Positions 1 to 6,745 are shown, numbered from the stretch's first letter. The stretch: 6,830 nt of DNA from an uncultured Clostridia bacterium (GCA_937880545.1 CALFKA010000069.1:1-6830); one strand, 5' to 3'. Translations and numbers: made by a program. Notes: generated from the sequence alone by a model not told the origin.

Positions 1-2685
1 GCTCTTCCGGTCTAGATAGAAGCTTCCCACACTCTTGAGGCCTTTTTCTTCAAGTCCTTTTGTATAAAGACTGAGTTGCAGATCAACGCCTGTATACACC
101 TTCGAGATATTGAAGGATTTGTTCCCGCTCTTGTAGTCCACCAGAAGAAAGTACTGGTCCTTCTGATCGACCCTGTCGGCGATGCCGAAGAGCGAGAAAT
201 TCTCTCCTTCCAGGTGTAGTTCTTCTTCAAATCTCGCAGGTAGGAACTCAGTGTTTTGCAGATGGAGGCGGATCATCTCAAGGACAAAGCGGCAGACAGA
301 CTTCGCTCTCTCCAGGAAGTACTCACTTGTCGCACTTTCTCGAAAAGGAGCATAGCGCTTTAGCATGAGAAGCTCTGCAATCCTCACCTCCAGCGCTTCC
401 TCCAAGTCAACATCCCCCAGGACCATGTCTTTTACCACCTCTTCTACAATGGCGTGGTAGAAGCTCCCCAGATCTACCTTCTCTACACGGAAAACTTTTC
501 TCTGGTAGGCTCGCAAATCATGACGCATGAAGTAGCGAAAGGGACAGGAGCCAAACGTCTCTAGCGCCGTCGCAGAGGTCCTCAGGCGCCCATCAATCTG
601 CCTCACGATAGGAGAAGGCGAATCGGATGTATGGAGTTTCTCTACCCAACTCTCCAGAGTCTCCTGGCTGAGCCCATGGATAGTTTCTTTCTTTTTCTGC
701 GCATAGGCATTCATGGCATAGCGCAGACTCATCGTCTTGTTCAGGTAGTAGTGATTGTCGAGATAGCCTTCGGAAGAACCGGAAATCGGTTCAGTCGAAC
801 TCATATCGATCGCGCGGTCTATATAAAGGGAAGGAAGTTGTTCATTTCCCTCCATATCGGAGAGGGCGTAGCTGAGCAGGACGTGATCCTGTGTGAGGCT
901 TAGTTGTGTATAGAAATCCAACTCCTCTCCTTTTTCCCGCAGATAGGAAAGGTCTGTGTAGCCCGGCACCAGTTCCGATATCTTCTCTCGCTGCGCTTCT
1001 TCTAAAAGGAGCTGACGAGAATAGTCTCCCGGCAGAAGCCCTTCGTTGACGCCACAGACGTAGAGCAAGCGAACGGGAGAAGCAAGAGAGCGGGAAAGAT
1101 CACCCAAGGAAACTTCTGATGCCGAGGGAGGAATGATGGCGACGGTCAGTGTCGCAAGAGCCATCTGCAGCCTTGTGAGAAAGCGCGTCAGGGAGATCAG
1201 CTCGTCGGTAGACAAGGCGGCCAATTGCTCCAACGCTTCATAGAATGTGTTCCAGATCTGCGAGAGCACCGATGCCTCTTCAAAGTGCGCACCTTCTTGA
1301 TATAAGAGCGCCTCTTCCTCGATATGAGCGCTGAAGTTGAGCTCGCGCAGAAGTGCTTTGGTCAATTCACAGTACTCCCTCGCAGGAGCACTGGCAGGAA
1401 GGCTTTCCGAAGCAAAGCGGATGGGGATGCTGAGGTAATCACTGCGAAGCGATTCCACTGCCTCAGGAAACTCCTCAGAGAAGCCTCTCTCCGCAATCCC
1501 TTCAGTCAACACATAGTTTTCAAAGATGTCGAGTTCTTCCCAGCGTCCGGGAGGAACCATATTTTTCAGGTAATTGAGGGTGAGCTCTGACGGAAAGCCT
1601 CTTTGCATCGCGCGAAGCAGGGAGAAGACAGCCTTGATGATGCGTGTATGCAGAATCAAGCGCCTCTCATCGCGAAACAAAGGAATCTCCAGCGTCGAGA
1701 AGACGTCTGTAAAGACGGGACCGTACTGAACCAAGTCAGGGCTTAAGATGCGCACATCCTCAGGTCGGAGCGTTGGATCTTCTCGGAGCCGCTTCAGGAT
1801 ATCGAGTCCGATATACTCCGCTTCACTGTAGGGGTCTCTAGCTTCCAGGAGCTCGACAGGAAAGGGCTCCTCATGATACGAAAGCCCTGACACCCCCCTC
1901 GCAAACTCCACCAGCGGTGTCGAGTCTGAAGAGATGGTCTCTTCCGTTACATGGCTGAAATAGCCTTTCAAACGGTGAATCAACTCCAGGATCGGCGCGT
2001 AGAGCTCCTCTTCTTCACAGGGAAGAGACAAATATATGATGCCGGTATGCGCCTCCATGGCCTGGAGCATGCGGATCTCCGGAAGCCCCAGATTTTTAAA
2101 ACCGAGCACCCAAACACTGTGGAGAGAATAAAGAGAAAAGCGATGACCTTCTCTTTCAAAGAGTTCCACACTCTGAAGGACATCAAAGTACTTGCCCCTG
2201 AGCTGCTCCCGGTACGTGCGGTACAAGTGATGCAGGTCGATAAGCCTTCTGTGTGAGAGGCTGTCGCTCTCTACGCTCAGGACCTCTTCAAGATCTTCCG
2301 GCATGACCCCTTCCCGCTGGAATCGCCCGAAAAGACTGCGGAGCTCCTCCAGAAACCCTTCATGTTGGGAGGCCTTTCCCAGAAGCGGAAGCTCCCTGCG
2401 CTTCTCCCTCAAAATCTGAGACAACAAGATGCGCTCTCCCGCCTGCGTGATGAACTCATTTCCGGAGAAGATCTCAGTGGAGAGTCGCGCACGGATGCGC
2501 TCAAAGCTCGTCACTTCCTCAAAAAAAATACCCGGCTTTCCCGTTATCTCCAGGTACTCCTTCTCTAGGGAAAGAGTATTCTGAGAGGGCGTAAGGAGCG
2601 TGGAAAACGTGTCTTGTGAAGCGATTTTTTCATACATTACACGTCGCTTATGAAGACTCTCTCTTCCTTTAAAGATGTGAAGCAC
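1..2685 (-). CDS. addB: AddB: ATP-dependent helicase/nuclease subunit B (C-terminus beyond window)
   Basis: AddB pairs with AddA (not in view) to process double-strand DNA ends for RecA-dependent repair; its C-terminal domain is a RecB-like nuclease wrapped round an iron-sulphur cluster. My hand translation is open for 895 codons from a GTG at 2685 to the window edge; family members are near 1160 residues, so about a quarter is missing. Seen: the first cluster cysteine in GSCPFRYF (C714), then the nuclease core IADRVD followed by LVDYKSGNK (catalytic D850 and K852) and QLSLYT. The other three cluster cysteines should lie beyond the edge. At the N-terminus the family Walker A loop (GRxGSGKT) reads GRESLHKRR: first Gly and Lys remain, the other glycines and Thr/Ser are lost. 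The GTG start has AAAGGAGG five bases upstream; a later in-frame ATG at 2637 would cut off the conserved N-terminal strand. The start overlaps the preceding gene by 17 bases, suggesting coupled translation. Confidence 0.93.
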   Translation of the reverse strand, partial: MLHIFKGRESLHKRRVMYEKIASQDTFSTLLTPSQNTLSLEKEYLEITGKPGIFFEEVTSFERIRARLSTEIFSGNEFITQAGERILLSQILREKRRELPLLGKASQHEGFLEELRSLFGRFQREGVMPEDLEEVLSVESDSLSHRRLIDLHHLYRTYREQLRGKYFDVLQSVELFEREGHRFSLYSLHSVWVLGFKNLGLPEIRMLQAMEAHTGIIYLSLPCEEEELYAPILELIHRLKGYFSHVTEETISSDSTPLVEFARGVSGLSYHEEPFPVELLEARDPYSEAEYIGLDILKRLREDPTLRPEDVRILSPDLVQYGPVFTDVFSTLEIPLFRDERRLILHTRIIKAVFSLLRAMQRGFPSELTLNYLKNMVPPGRWEELDIFENYVLTEGIAERGFSEEFPEAVESLRSDYLSIPIRFASESLPASAPAREYCELTKALLRELNFSAHIEEEALLYQEGAHFEEASVLSQIWNTFYEALEQLAALSTDELISLTRFLTRLQMALATLTVAIIPPSASEVSLGDLSRSLASPVRLLYVCGVNEGLLPGDYSRQLLLEEAQREKISELVPGYTDLSYLREKGEELDFYTQLSLTQDHVLLSYALSDMEGNEQLPSLYIDRAIDMSSTEPISGSSEGYLDNHYYLNKTMSLRYAMNAYAQKKKETIHGLSQETLESWVEKLHTSDSPSPIVRQIDGRLRTSATALETFGSCPFRYFMRHDLRAYQRKVFRVEKVDLGSFYHAIVEEVVKDMVLGDVDLEEALEVRIAELLMLKRYAPFRESATSEYFLERAKSVCRFVLEMIRLHLQNTEFLPARFEEELHLEGENFSLFGIADRVDQKDQYFLLVDYKSGNKSFNISKVYTGVDLQLSLYTKGLEEKGLKSVGSFYLDRKS

Positions 2686-3286
2686 GCGAACCTCCTTTGG
2701 CGCGGAAAAGGTAGAGGAAAATGGAAAACAAAAGGGTCAGGACGATCGTTATCAGCAGAAACCCCAGAAAGAATTCCTCCTGTAGCAGCTGAATCAGGCG
2801 ATGATCATACGTAAAGCCCCAGTAGGGATTGTCAAACAGGAGCAGATGCATCCAGAGAAAACTCTTCTGAAAAAACAGTGCTGCCACGCCAAAAAAAGCA
2901 AAGAGACCCAGCGTCGTAACAATCTGTTTTCCGAAAATATCCCTCGGAGAATAGCGGAGAAGTCCGATTCCAAGCACCAGAAGAAGACCTAAGAAGAGTC
3001 TTTGCATATCGCGAAAGATCATCCTCACTTCCCACATATGGAAAATCTCCTGCGCTTTAAAGACGAGCTCATCTCTTAAGACGACAAAAAGATTATCACT
3101 TCTTTCGAAGAGATAGTCGCGAATCTGATCTGTCAGTTGTTCAATCTCCGATGCTTCCCAAGGAAGTTCCTCATAGACGCCGCTGAGTCGGTACAAAAAG
3201 TAATAGGTAGGACCGAAATCAGCGAGGAAAAGAAAAATCCCCAGAAGCAGACAAAGACTCAGAGTAAGGGCAATAAACCAGCGCAT
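2669..3286 (-). CDS. DUF1461 / TIGR01906-like integral membrane protein
   Basis: A 205-residue membrane protein of unknown function. Four hydrophobic segments are visible at about residues 4-24, 97-112, 121-139 and 172-194, with a polar loop of about 70 residues after the first. The loop and the segment before the last helix resemble the DUF1461 (TIGR01906) family: a DNLFVVLRDE stretch, then H83 followed by an RDMQRLF stretch, later FDNPYWGF and a QEEFF motif just before helix 4. This family match is from memory. I chose ATG at 3286 (MRWFIAL, a natural first helix, with TTGGAG upstream) over the longer ATG at 3355, because an extended -10 promoter lies between the two and would start transcripts near 3314, leaving the longer start untranscribed. 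The gene ends inside addB, overlapping it by 17 bases, so the two are likely co-transcribed. Confidence 0.8.
   Translation of the reverse strand: MRWFIALTLSLCLLLGIFLFLADFGPTYYFLYRLSGVYEELPWEASEIEQLTDQIRDYLFERSDNLFVVLRDELVFKAQEIFHMWEVRMIFRDMQRLFLGLLLVLGIGLLRYSPRDIFGKQIVTTLGLFAFFGVAALFFQKSFLWMHLLLFDNPYWGFTYDHRLIQLLQEEFFLGFLLITIVLTLLFSIFLYLFRAKGGSRASHL
2691..2698 (-). promoter_or_regulatory. Ribosome binding site fixing the GTG start of addB
   Basis: AAAGGAGG on the minus strand is a near-perfect Shine-Dalgarno site and sits five bases before GTG at 2685. It lies inside the last codons of the upstream membrane-protein gene, so ribosomes finishing that gene could re-initiate here. It is the main reason for choosing GTG over the later ATG at 2637. 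Confidence 0.75.
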
Positions 3287-3320
3287 ACATGCTCCAATAG
3301 TAGTATCATAGCTGGCTTTA

Positions 3321-3329
3321 AGTATAGCA
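3321..3329 (-). promoter_or_regulatory. Extended -10 promoter for the DUF1461-addB unit
   Basis: The minus strand reads TGCTATACT, an extended -10 (TGnTATAAT-like) element. I see no convincing -35 hexamer, which extended -10 promoters can do without. Predicted start of transcription is near 3314, about 28 bases before the ATG at 3286. It lies downstream of two terminators, which fits the start of a separate unit. Confidence 0.5.
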
Positions 3330-3384
3330 TAAGGAGGCCGTGTTCCTCTCTCCAATCAGCGCAAACACTTTTTCTCCGGCACCG

Positions 3385-3418
3385 AAAAAGGATCAGATGA
3401 GGCAACTCGCTGATCCTT
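3385..3418 (-). terminator. Second of two tandem terminators after the deacetylase gene
   Basis: A nine-base-pair stem (AAGGATCAG at 3388-3396 with CTGATCCTT at 3410-3418) encloses a second short GAG/CTC stem with a GCAA-type loop. On the minus strand it is followed by five T at 3385-3389, as expected for an intrinsic terminator. The plus strand beyond 3418 is also T-rich but no plus-strand gene reads into it. Confidence 0.75.
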
Positions 3419-3434
3419 CTTTTCCTGGAAATAT

Positions 3435-3466
3435 AAAAGCCGGGAAGAGTTACTCTTTACCCGGCT
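3435..3466 (-). terminator. First terminator after the deacetylase gene
   Basis: Seven GC-rich base pairs (AGCCGGG 3438-3444 with CCCGGCT 3460-3466) continue, after a two-base bulge, into AAGAG/CTCTT with a TTA loop. The minus strand then runs into four T. The hairpin begins 11 bases after the deacetylase stop codon at 3477-3479. Confidence 0.8.
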
Positions 3467-3476
3467 ATGGAGAAAA

Positions 3477-4154
3477 CTATTTTGCTCTTCGGTATGCTGC
3501 ACCGTTTACCATAGACTGTCCCTTCAAGCGGAACATTTCGCTGATCGTGACGACGCTATAGCCTCGACCCTTCAGTTCGTCAATCGCCTGGAGAGCTCCG
3601 GTGACAGAGGTGGAGTGTGTGTCATGAATGACGATAATCGCTCCATCGTGCGCCGCTCTTAGAATATTATTTTTTACCCTCGCTGCATTTCTATACTGCC
3701 AGTCTCTTGGGTCAACATCCCAAAACACAACTGACATCCCCTGGCTGCCTGCGGCTCGCGTGACATTCCTGTTTGAAGAGCCGTACGGCGGGCGGAGAAG
3801 TTTGGGCGTTTCACCGGTAATTTTCCTGATCTCCGAATTCGTCCATGAAATTTGCTTTATGATAGAGTTCCAGCTGAGACGGTTTAAGCTAGGATGATTC
3901 CAAGAATGATTCCCGATCTCGTGCCCTTCATCATAGGCTCTTTTAATAGTGGCAGCATTGCTGCCTACCCGGTTACTAAGGACAAAGAACGTCACTTTGG
4001 CATTGCGAAACTTTAGCCCATCAAGGAGTCTCGGAGTGTATCGGCTGGGACCATCGTCAAAGCCAAAGGCAATCAGCTTGTTGCTGGAGGGAGGGGGTGT
4101 CGGTTTTGGAGTAGGAGTCACCGCAGGGGGTGCAACAAAGGTTACTGTTGCCAA
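3477..4154 (-). CDS. NodB-type polysaccharide deacetylase (C-terminal part of a frameshifted gene)
   Basis: This frame encodes a carbohydrate esterase family 4 domain, a metal-dependent enzyme removing N- or O-acetyl groups from polysaccharides such as peptidoglycan, probably outside the cell. All five NodB motifs are present, numbered from the TTG at 4154: FDDGP (catalytic D33, metal D34), HSWNH (metal H83 and H87), RPPYG (R121), DVDPRDW (D146, W152) and IVIHDTH (H177). A Pro-rich linker (residues 9-23) comes before it. The only usable start at this end is a TTG with no Shine-Dalgarno site. The same frame stays open upstream to about 4223 and encodes the second half of an SH3b domain (GFPWYKV, then VGYVRSD) whose first half is in the LysM frame just upstream. 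It is therefore probably not an independent gene but the end of that one. Two terminators follow. Confidence 0.88.
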   Translation of the reverse strand: MATVTFVAPPAVTPTPKPTPPPSSNKLIAFGFDDGPSRYTPRLLDGLKFRNAKVTFFVLSNRVGSNAATIKRAYDEGHEIGNHSWNHPSLNRLSWNSIIKQISWTNSEIRKITGETPKLLRPPYGSSNRNVTRAAGSQGMSVVFWDVDPRDWQYRNAARVKNNILRAAHDGAIIVIHDTHSTSVTGALQAIDELKGRGYSVVTISEMFRLKGQSMVNGAAYRRAK

Positions 4155-4218
4155 ATCCGATCGTACATAGCCGACACGACTCGATGAGTACTGAACTTTG
4201 TACCACGGAAAACCGTCT

Positions 4219-4620
4219 TTAATCCTTATCTGAGGTTTCCAGGTAGGTGAACCGAGTCCCGGAATTCACCTGTGTAATGATCGACGATTGCAGATTGGGG
4301 CCGGTGCGGATGCGCACATAATTTTTGTTGATGGTAAGCACACCTGAAGAGGCAGGTTTCGGTGCCGTAGGTGAAGTAGTGGTCGGAGCCGGTGGTGCAG
4401 GAACCGAATCGGGAAGTCTCAGAACCTGACCGACACGAATATAATTGGGATTTCGTATACCATTTAAACGAGTGAGAACCCCGACGGTCGTTTGATGGCG
4501 CCTAGCGATTGCTGATAGAGTATCACCGGAGCGAATTCTATAGGTACTGGCATAAGACAAAGGTGTAACGATCAAAATAATGGACATGAGGACTAGGAAT
4601 AGGACAGTTGCTTTTTTCAT
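4219..4620 (-). CDS. Secreted LysM + partial SH3b protein (N-terminal part of a frameshifted gene)
   Basis: The 133-residue frame begins with a signal peptide (MKK, hydrophobic stretch at about 6-20, likely cleavage after YAS near residue 25). A LysM peptidoglycan-binding domain follows at about 26-69 (YRIRSGDTLSAIARR at its start, IRVGQVLRLP at its end), then a Pro/Thr/Ala linker (71-92) and the first half of an SH3b domain (VRIRTGPNLQSSIITQVNSG). The frame stops at DKD-TAA, mid-domain, and the rest of the SH3b domain continues in the +1 frame directly after. ATG at 4620 has AAGGAG (4626-4631) five bases upstream. LysM and SH3b would hold the protein on the cell wall, placing the downstream deacetylase on its substrate. 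As it stands the product would be a binding module without the catalytic domain. Confidence 0.85.
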   Translation of the reverse strand: MKKATVLFLVLMSIILIVTPLSYASTYRIRSGDTLSAIARRHQTTVGVLTRLNGIRNPNYIRVGQVLRLPDSVPAPPAPTTTSPTAPKPASSGVLTINKNYVRIRTGPNLQSSIITQVNSGTRFTYLETSDKD

Positions 4621-4668
4621 GCCAGCTCCTTTTAAATCTATGGGATTAATACTCCTTCTCTATGAATA

Positions 4669-4674
4669 ATTATA
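4669..4674 (-). promoter_or_regulatory. Likely -10 box of the LysM-deacetylase gene
   Basis: The minus strand carries a perfect TATAAT about 50 bases before the ATG at 4620, in an AT-rich stretch. The hexamer 17 bases upstream (TTATCT) is a poor -35 match. Transcription would start near 4662, giving a leader of about 40 bases with AAGGAG just before the start codon. Confidence 0.45.
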
Positions 4675-4831
4675 AGTTGAATCCAATTTTTAGATAATAC
4701 TCTTTCGGGTACACTACATCCTTTGAGTCGACGACAAATCCCTTTCTATGTGACAATTCCCTAGCTGTCTGATGGATACTCGTCACGGAACCTCCCTATA
4801 AAGCGGTACTAGTTTTCACCCTACAGTCATT
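4675..4831. other. Intergenic stretch without a recognised gene
   Basis: These roughly 160 bases separate the acetyltransferase terminator from the LysM promoter. I find no coding frame with a ribosome binding site. Short inverted repeats are present: GTGAC 4750-4754 with GTCAC 4782-4786, and GACGA 4730-4734 with TCGTC 4780-4784, which compete for the same bases. I checked by eye against the c-di-AMP (ydaO) and c-di-GMP riboswitch cores, which often precede cell-wall enzymes, and saw no match. Confidence 0.4.
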
Positions 4832-4870
4832 AAAAAAACCCACGAGAAAAAGTGAATTTCTCCATGGGTT
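4832..4870 (-). terminator. Terminator of the pfp-acetyltransferase unit
   Basis: On the minus strand AACCCA and GAGAAA arms pair with TTTCTC and TGGGTT (plus-strand 4837-4842, 4844-4849, 4857-4862, 4865-4870), interrupted by a small bulge, with a seven-base loop. The hairpin is followed by a run of seven T (4832-4838). It begins 20 bases after the acetyltransferase stop codon. Confidence 0.85.
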
Positions 4871-4889
4871 ATTCCGGGAACATTCGGTA

Positions 4890-5438
4890 CTAGTTGTTTT
4901 GCCTCTCGTATTCACTCCTGAGCATAGAAAAGAGCATCTGATCGAGGAACTTACCCTCATAGAAGTAGTTTTGCCTCATCGTCCCTTCATGAATGAGCCC
5001 GACACTCTCATAGAGATGAATAGCTCTATGGTTGTGAGGATAGACGTCGAGGTAGAAGCGATTGAATCCCAGGTCTTCAAAGCAGTGCTTCAGGAGAGCG
5101 TTGAGTGTCTCTCGACCATAGCCACTGTCTTTTTTTAGAAAAGCAAATCTTCTCAGAAGATAGGTCTTACTGTGGAAGTCAAGTTGCACCATGGCATAAC
5201 CGATCATCTCATGGGGCTTTCCCTCTTTTTTGTCGTAGATGGAGAAAAGCCGGTAGTTTTCATCTGTCCGATGGAATTCGTGCTCCTCAAGGGTACTTAC
5301 AAACAACTCCGGTCGATTCTGCGGGTGCTGCTCGATCTCCATGAGGCGGGGCAGTTCTTCTGCTGTTGTTGGAATAAGAAAAAGCTGTGGTGTCTCTATC
5401 ATTTGTTGTTTTCCTTCTTCAGAGAAAGAAGGGCTCAT
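4890..5438 (-). CDS. GNAT family N-acetyltransferase (RimJ/RimL-like)
   Basis: A 182-residue acetyl-CoA-dependent acetyltransferase of the GNAT fold. The acetyl-CoA loop is visible as LRRFAFLKKDSGYGRETL (about 95-112, with the GYG of the Q/RxxGxG/A motif), followed by the C-terminal motif B region NRFYLDVYPHNHRAIHLYES (about 126-145) and VGLIHEG. The acceptor cannot be told; relatives acetylate ribosomal protein N-termini, amino acids or antibiotics. Two starts are possible: ATG at 5438, with AGGGGAGG only three bases before it, and ATG at 5402, with AAGGA nine bases upstream and a sequence (MIETPQLFLIP) that matches where this family usually begins. I give the longer form, but the shorter (170 residues) is at least as likely. 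It lies 9 bases after pfp, so the two are probably one transcript ending at the terminator at 4832-4870. Confidence 0.88.
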   Translation of the reverse strand: MSPSFSEEGKQQMIETPQLFLIPTTAEELPRLMEIEQHPQNRPELFVSTLEEHEFHRTDENYRLFSIYDKKEGKPHEMIGYAMVQLDFHSKTYLLRRFAFLKKDSGYGRETLNALLKHCFEDLGFNRFYLDVYPHNHRAIHLYESVGLIHEGTMRQNYFYEGKFLDQMLFSMLRSEYERQNN

Positions 5439-5447
5439 AGCCCTCCC

Positions 5448-6683
5448 CTACTCTTCTGATTTTTCCTGTAGTCTTTGGTGAAAAGTTCGCTCGACCTGCG
5501 GGCTCCTGAGGCGCGCACACCCGGGAAGGGAGCTTCCCACAAGAGGTCTGGCATACTCAAGAAAGGCTTTCGTGACGTTATTGCCTTTTTTATTAATGAA
5601 CGCTTTATCCATGACCTTCGTTTTTGCTGCCACCGCTTCCAGAGGCACGAGCTGGTACTCGACAGCGTAGTCGCCTACACGCTTAATGGCGACCGATCCA
5701 CTTAGGCTGTCTCTTCCAAACTTTGCAGCCATGGCGCCGACTTCTCTAGCTTCTCTTGCATCGACATCCGAGACGACGCCCATGAAGGAACGCTGGGGGT
5801 ATCCGTACGTGTCTGCTCTGACGCGGGAAATACCGAGTTTGTCCTTAATCTCTTGGGAGAGCAGATCGCCAAGCGCCCCTGTACCTGAAAGCTGTACGTT
5901 TCCATGGGAGTCAGCTTCTGCTTCCACAAGTTTTGTGATAACCGGAACACCTTCTTCATCACAGATCCCTTCGCTAACGGCTACTACGCATCTGCCATAT
6001 TTGTCATACGCTTCTTTGACGTCTTTGAGAAACTCTTCCATGACAAAAGGCACTTCCGGAAGGTAAATCAGATGCGGACCGTCATCGTCAAATTTCCTTG
6101 CCAGCGCACTTGAAGCCGTCAGAAAGCCTGCGTGACGCCCCATCACGATGCCAAGATAGACTCCACCTAATGAGCGATTGTCCTGATTGACACCCTGAAA
6201 GGCTTGGAGCACGTAACGGGCGGCTGAGCCAAAACCGGGGCTATGATCATTTTCCATGAGGTCATTGTCAATGGTCTTGGGGATATGAACAGCAACTAGA
6301 TCATAATCCGCTTCATCGGCAAACTCTTTGACAATGCGTACTGTATCAGAAGAGTCGTTCCCTCCGATATAGTAGAAGTAGCGCACATCGTGGTGGCGGA
6401 TCACCTCGAACATCCTGTGACAATACTCTTTGTCGGGCTTCACTCTCGTTGAGAGCAGCGCGGAGGCCGGTGTGCAGGCCACTTTTTCGAGGTTTTCCTC
6501 TGTCTCAAAGTCAAGATCGAGAAAGTTTTCGTTGACGATGCCGTCGACACCTCGAAGTGCCCCATACACTTCTGTGACATTTGGATTGCGCCGAGCCTCA
6601 AGGATAGCACCGACAAGCGACTGATTGATGACAGCCGTCGGTCCTCCCCCTTGCGCAATGAGCATTTTGCCTTTCAGACTCAT
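5448..6683 (-). CDS. pfp: 6-phosphofructokinase, pyrophosphate-dependent type
   Basis: A full-length 411-residue phosphofructokinase that should phosphorylate fructose 6-phosphate to fructose 1,6-bisphosphate in the cytoplasm. Motifs in order: GGGPTAVIN near the N-terminus (phosphoryl-donor loop, 12-20), GGNDSSDT (107-114), IPKTIDND (134-141, with catalytic TIDND), PGFGSAA (149-155), MGRHAGFLTA (181-190), LPE (208-210) and GYPQRS (294-299). ATP enzymes have GGDGS and a Gly in place of the Lys before TIDND. Here an Asp takes the Gly position (GGND) and Lys is present (PKTIDND), both marks of pyrophosphate-using enzymes, whose reaction is reversible. The first Asp of that motif is Asn here, as I recall for a subgroup of these enzymes. 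ATG at 6683 has AGGGGG (6689-6694) five bases upstream. It is first in a two-gene unit with the acetyltransferase. Confidence 0.94.
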   Translation of the reverse strand: MSLKGKMLIAQGGGPTAVINQSLVGAILEARRNPNVTEVYGALRGVDGIVNENFLDLDFETEENLEKVACTPASALLSTRVKPDKEYCHRMFEVIRHHDVRYFYYIGGNDSSDTVRIVKEFADEADYDLVAVHIPKTIDNDLMENDHSPGFGSAARYVLQAFQGVNQDNRSLGGVYLGIVMGRHAGFLTASSALARKFDDDGPHLIYLPEVPFVMEEFLKDVKEAYDKYGRCVVAVSEGICDEEGVPVITKLVEAEADSHGNVQLSGTGALGDLLSQEIKDKLGISRVRADTYGYPQRSFMGVVSDVDAREAREVGAMAAKFGRDSLSGSVAIKRVGDYAVEYQLVPLEAVAAKTKVMDKAFINKKGNNVTKAFLEYARPLVGSSLPGCARLRSPQVERTFHQRLQEKSEE

Positions 6684-6736
6684 AAAAACCCCCTGTATGT
6701 TGTTGGTATCTATTCTTTCATCCTAACACTCAAAGT

Positions 6737-6745
6737 ATACCATTC
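6737..6745 (-). promoter_or_regulatory. Extended -10 promoter for pfp
   Basis: The minus strand reads TGGTATACT, an extended -10 element, about 55 bases before the pfp ATG. There is no clear -35 hexamer. The GTATAC core is palindromic and lies in the short region shared with the divergent plus-strand gene. Confidence 0.4.

Larger units (their letters stand above)
3477..4620 (-). pseudogene. LysM-SH3b-deacetylase gene split by a one-base frameshift
   Basis: The LysM and deacetylase frames are best read as one gene. On the minus strand the LysM frame reads GAT AAG GAT TAA. Dropping one G of the GG pair at 4224-4225 gives GAT AAG ATT AAA GAC GGT, i.e. TSDKIKDGFPWYKV, which completes a normal SH3b domain and runs on through the linker into the deacetylase. 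The repaired product would be about 380 residues: signal peptide, LysM, SH3b, Pro-rich linker, NodB domain. Both sides keep intact motifs and there are no other lesions, so the shift is either very recent, a sequencing or assembly error, or, less likely, a programmed +1 shift; I see no classic slippery site. Only experiment or raw reads can decide. Confidence 0.8.

Noticed and set aside
631..2568. Plus-strand and other-frame open reading frames of 60-100 codons inside addB
   Set aside because: They lie opposite or within a long minus-strand frame with clear AddB motifs, have no family features, and are explained as shadows of that gene.
3287..3355. Longer 228-residue form of the membrane protein starting at 3355
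   Set aside because: The extra 23 residues are not hydrophobic or family-like, and the extended -10 promoter at 3321-3329 lies inside them. ATG at 3286 has its own ribosome binding site and begins right at the first helix.
4219..4230. Programmed +1 frameshift (prfB-like) between the LysM and deacetylase frames
   Set aside because: There is no CUU-UGA-type slippery codon with a well-placed Shine-Dalgarno site, and GAT to ATT re-pairing would be poor. A plain one-base insertion or sequence error explains the data more simply.
4675..4831. c-di-AMP (ydaO) or c-di-GMP riboswitch upstream of the LysM gene
   Set aside because: By eye none of the conserved core segments of these classes is present; only short unsupported inverted repeats are seen.
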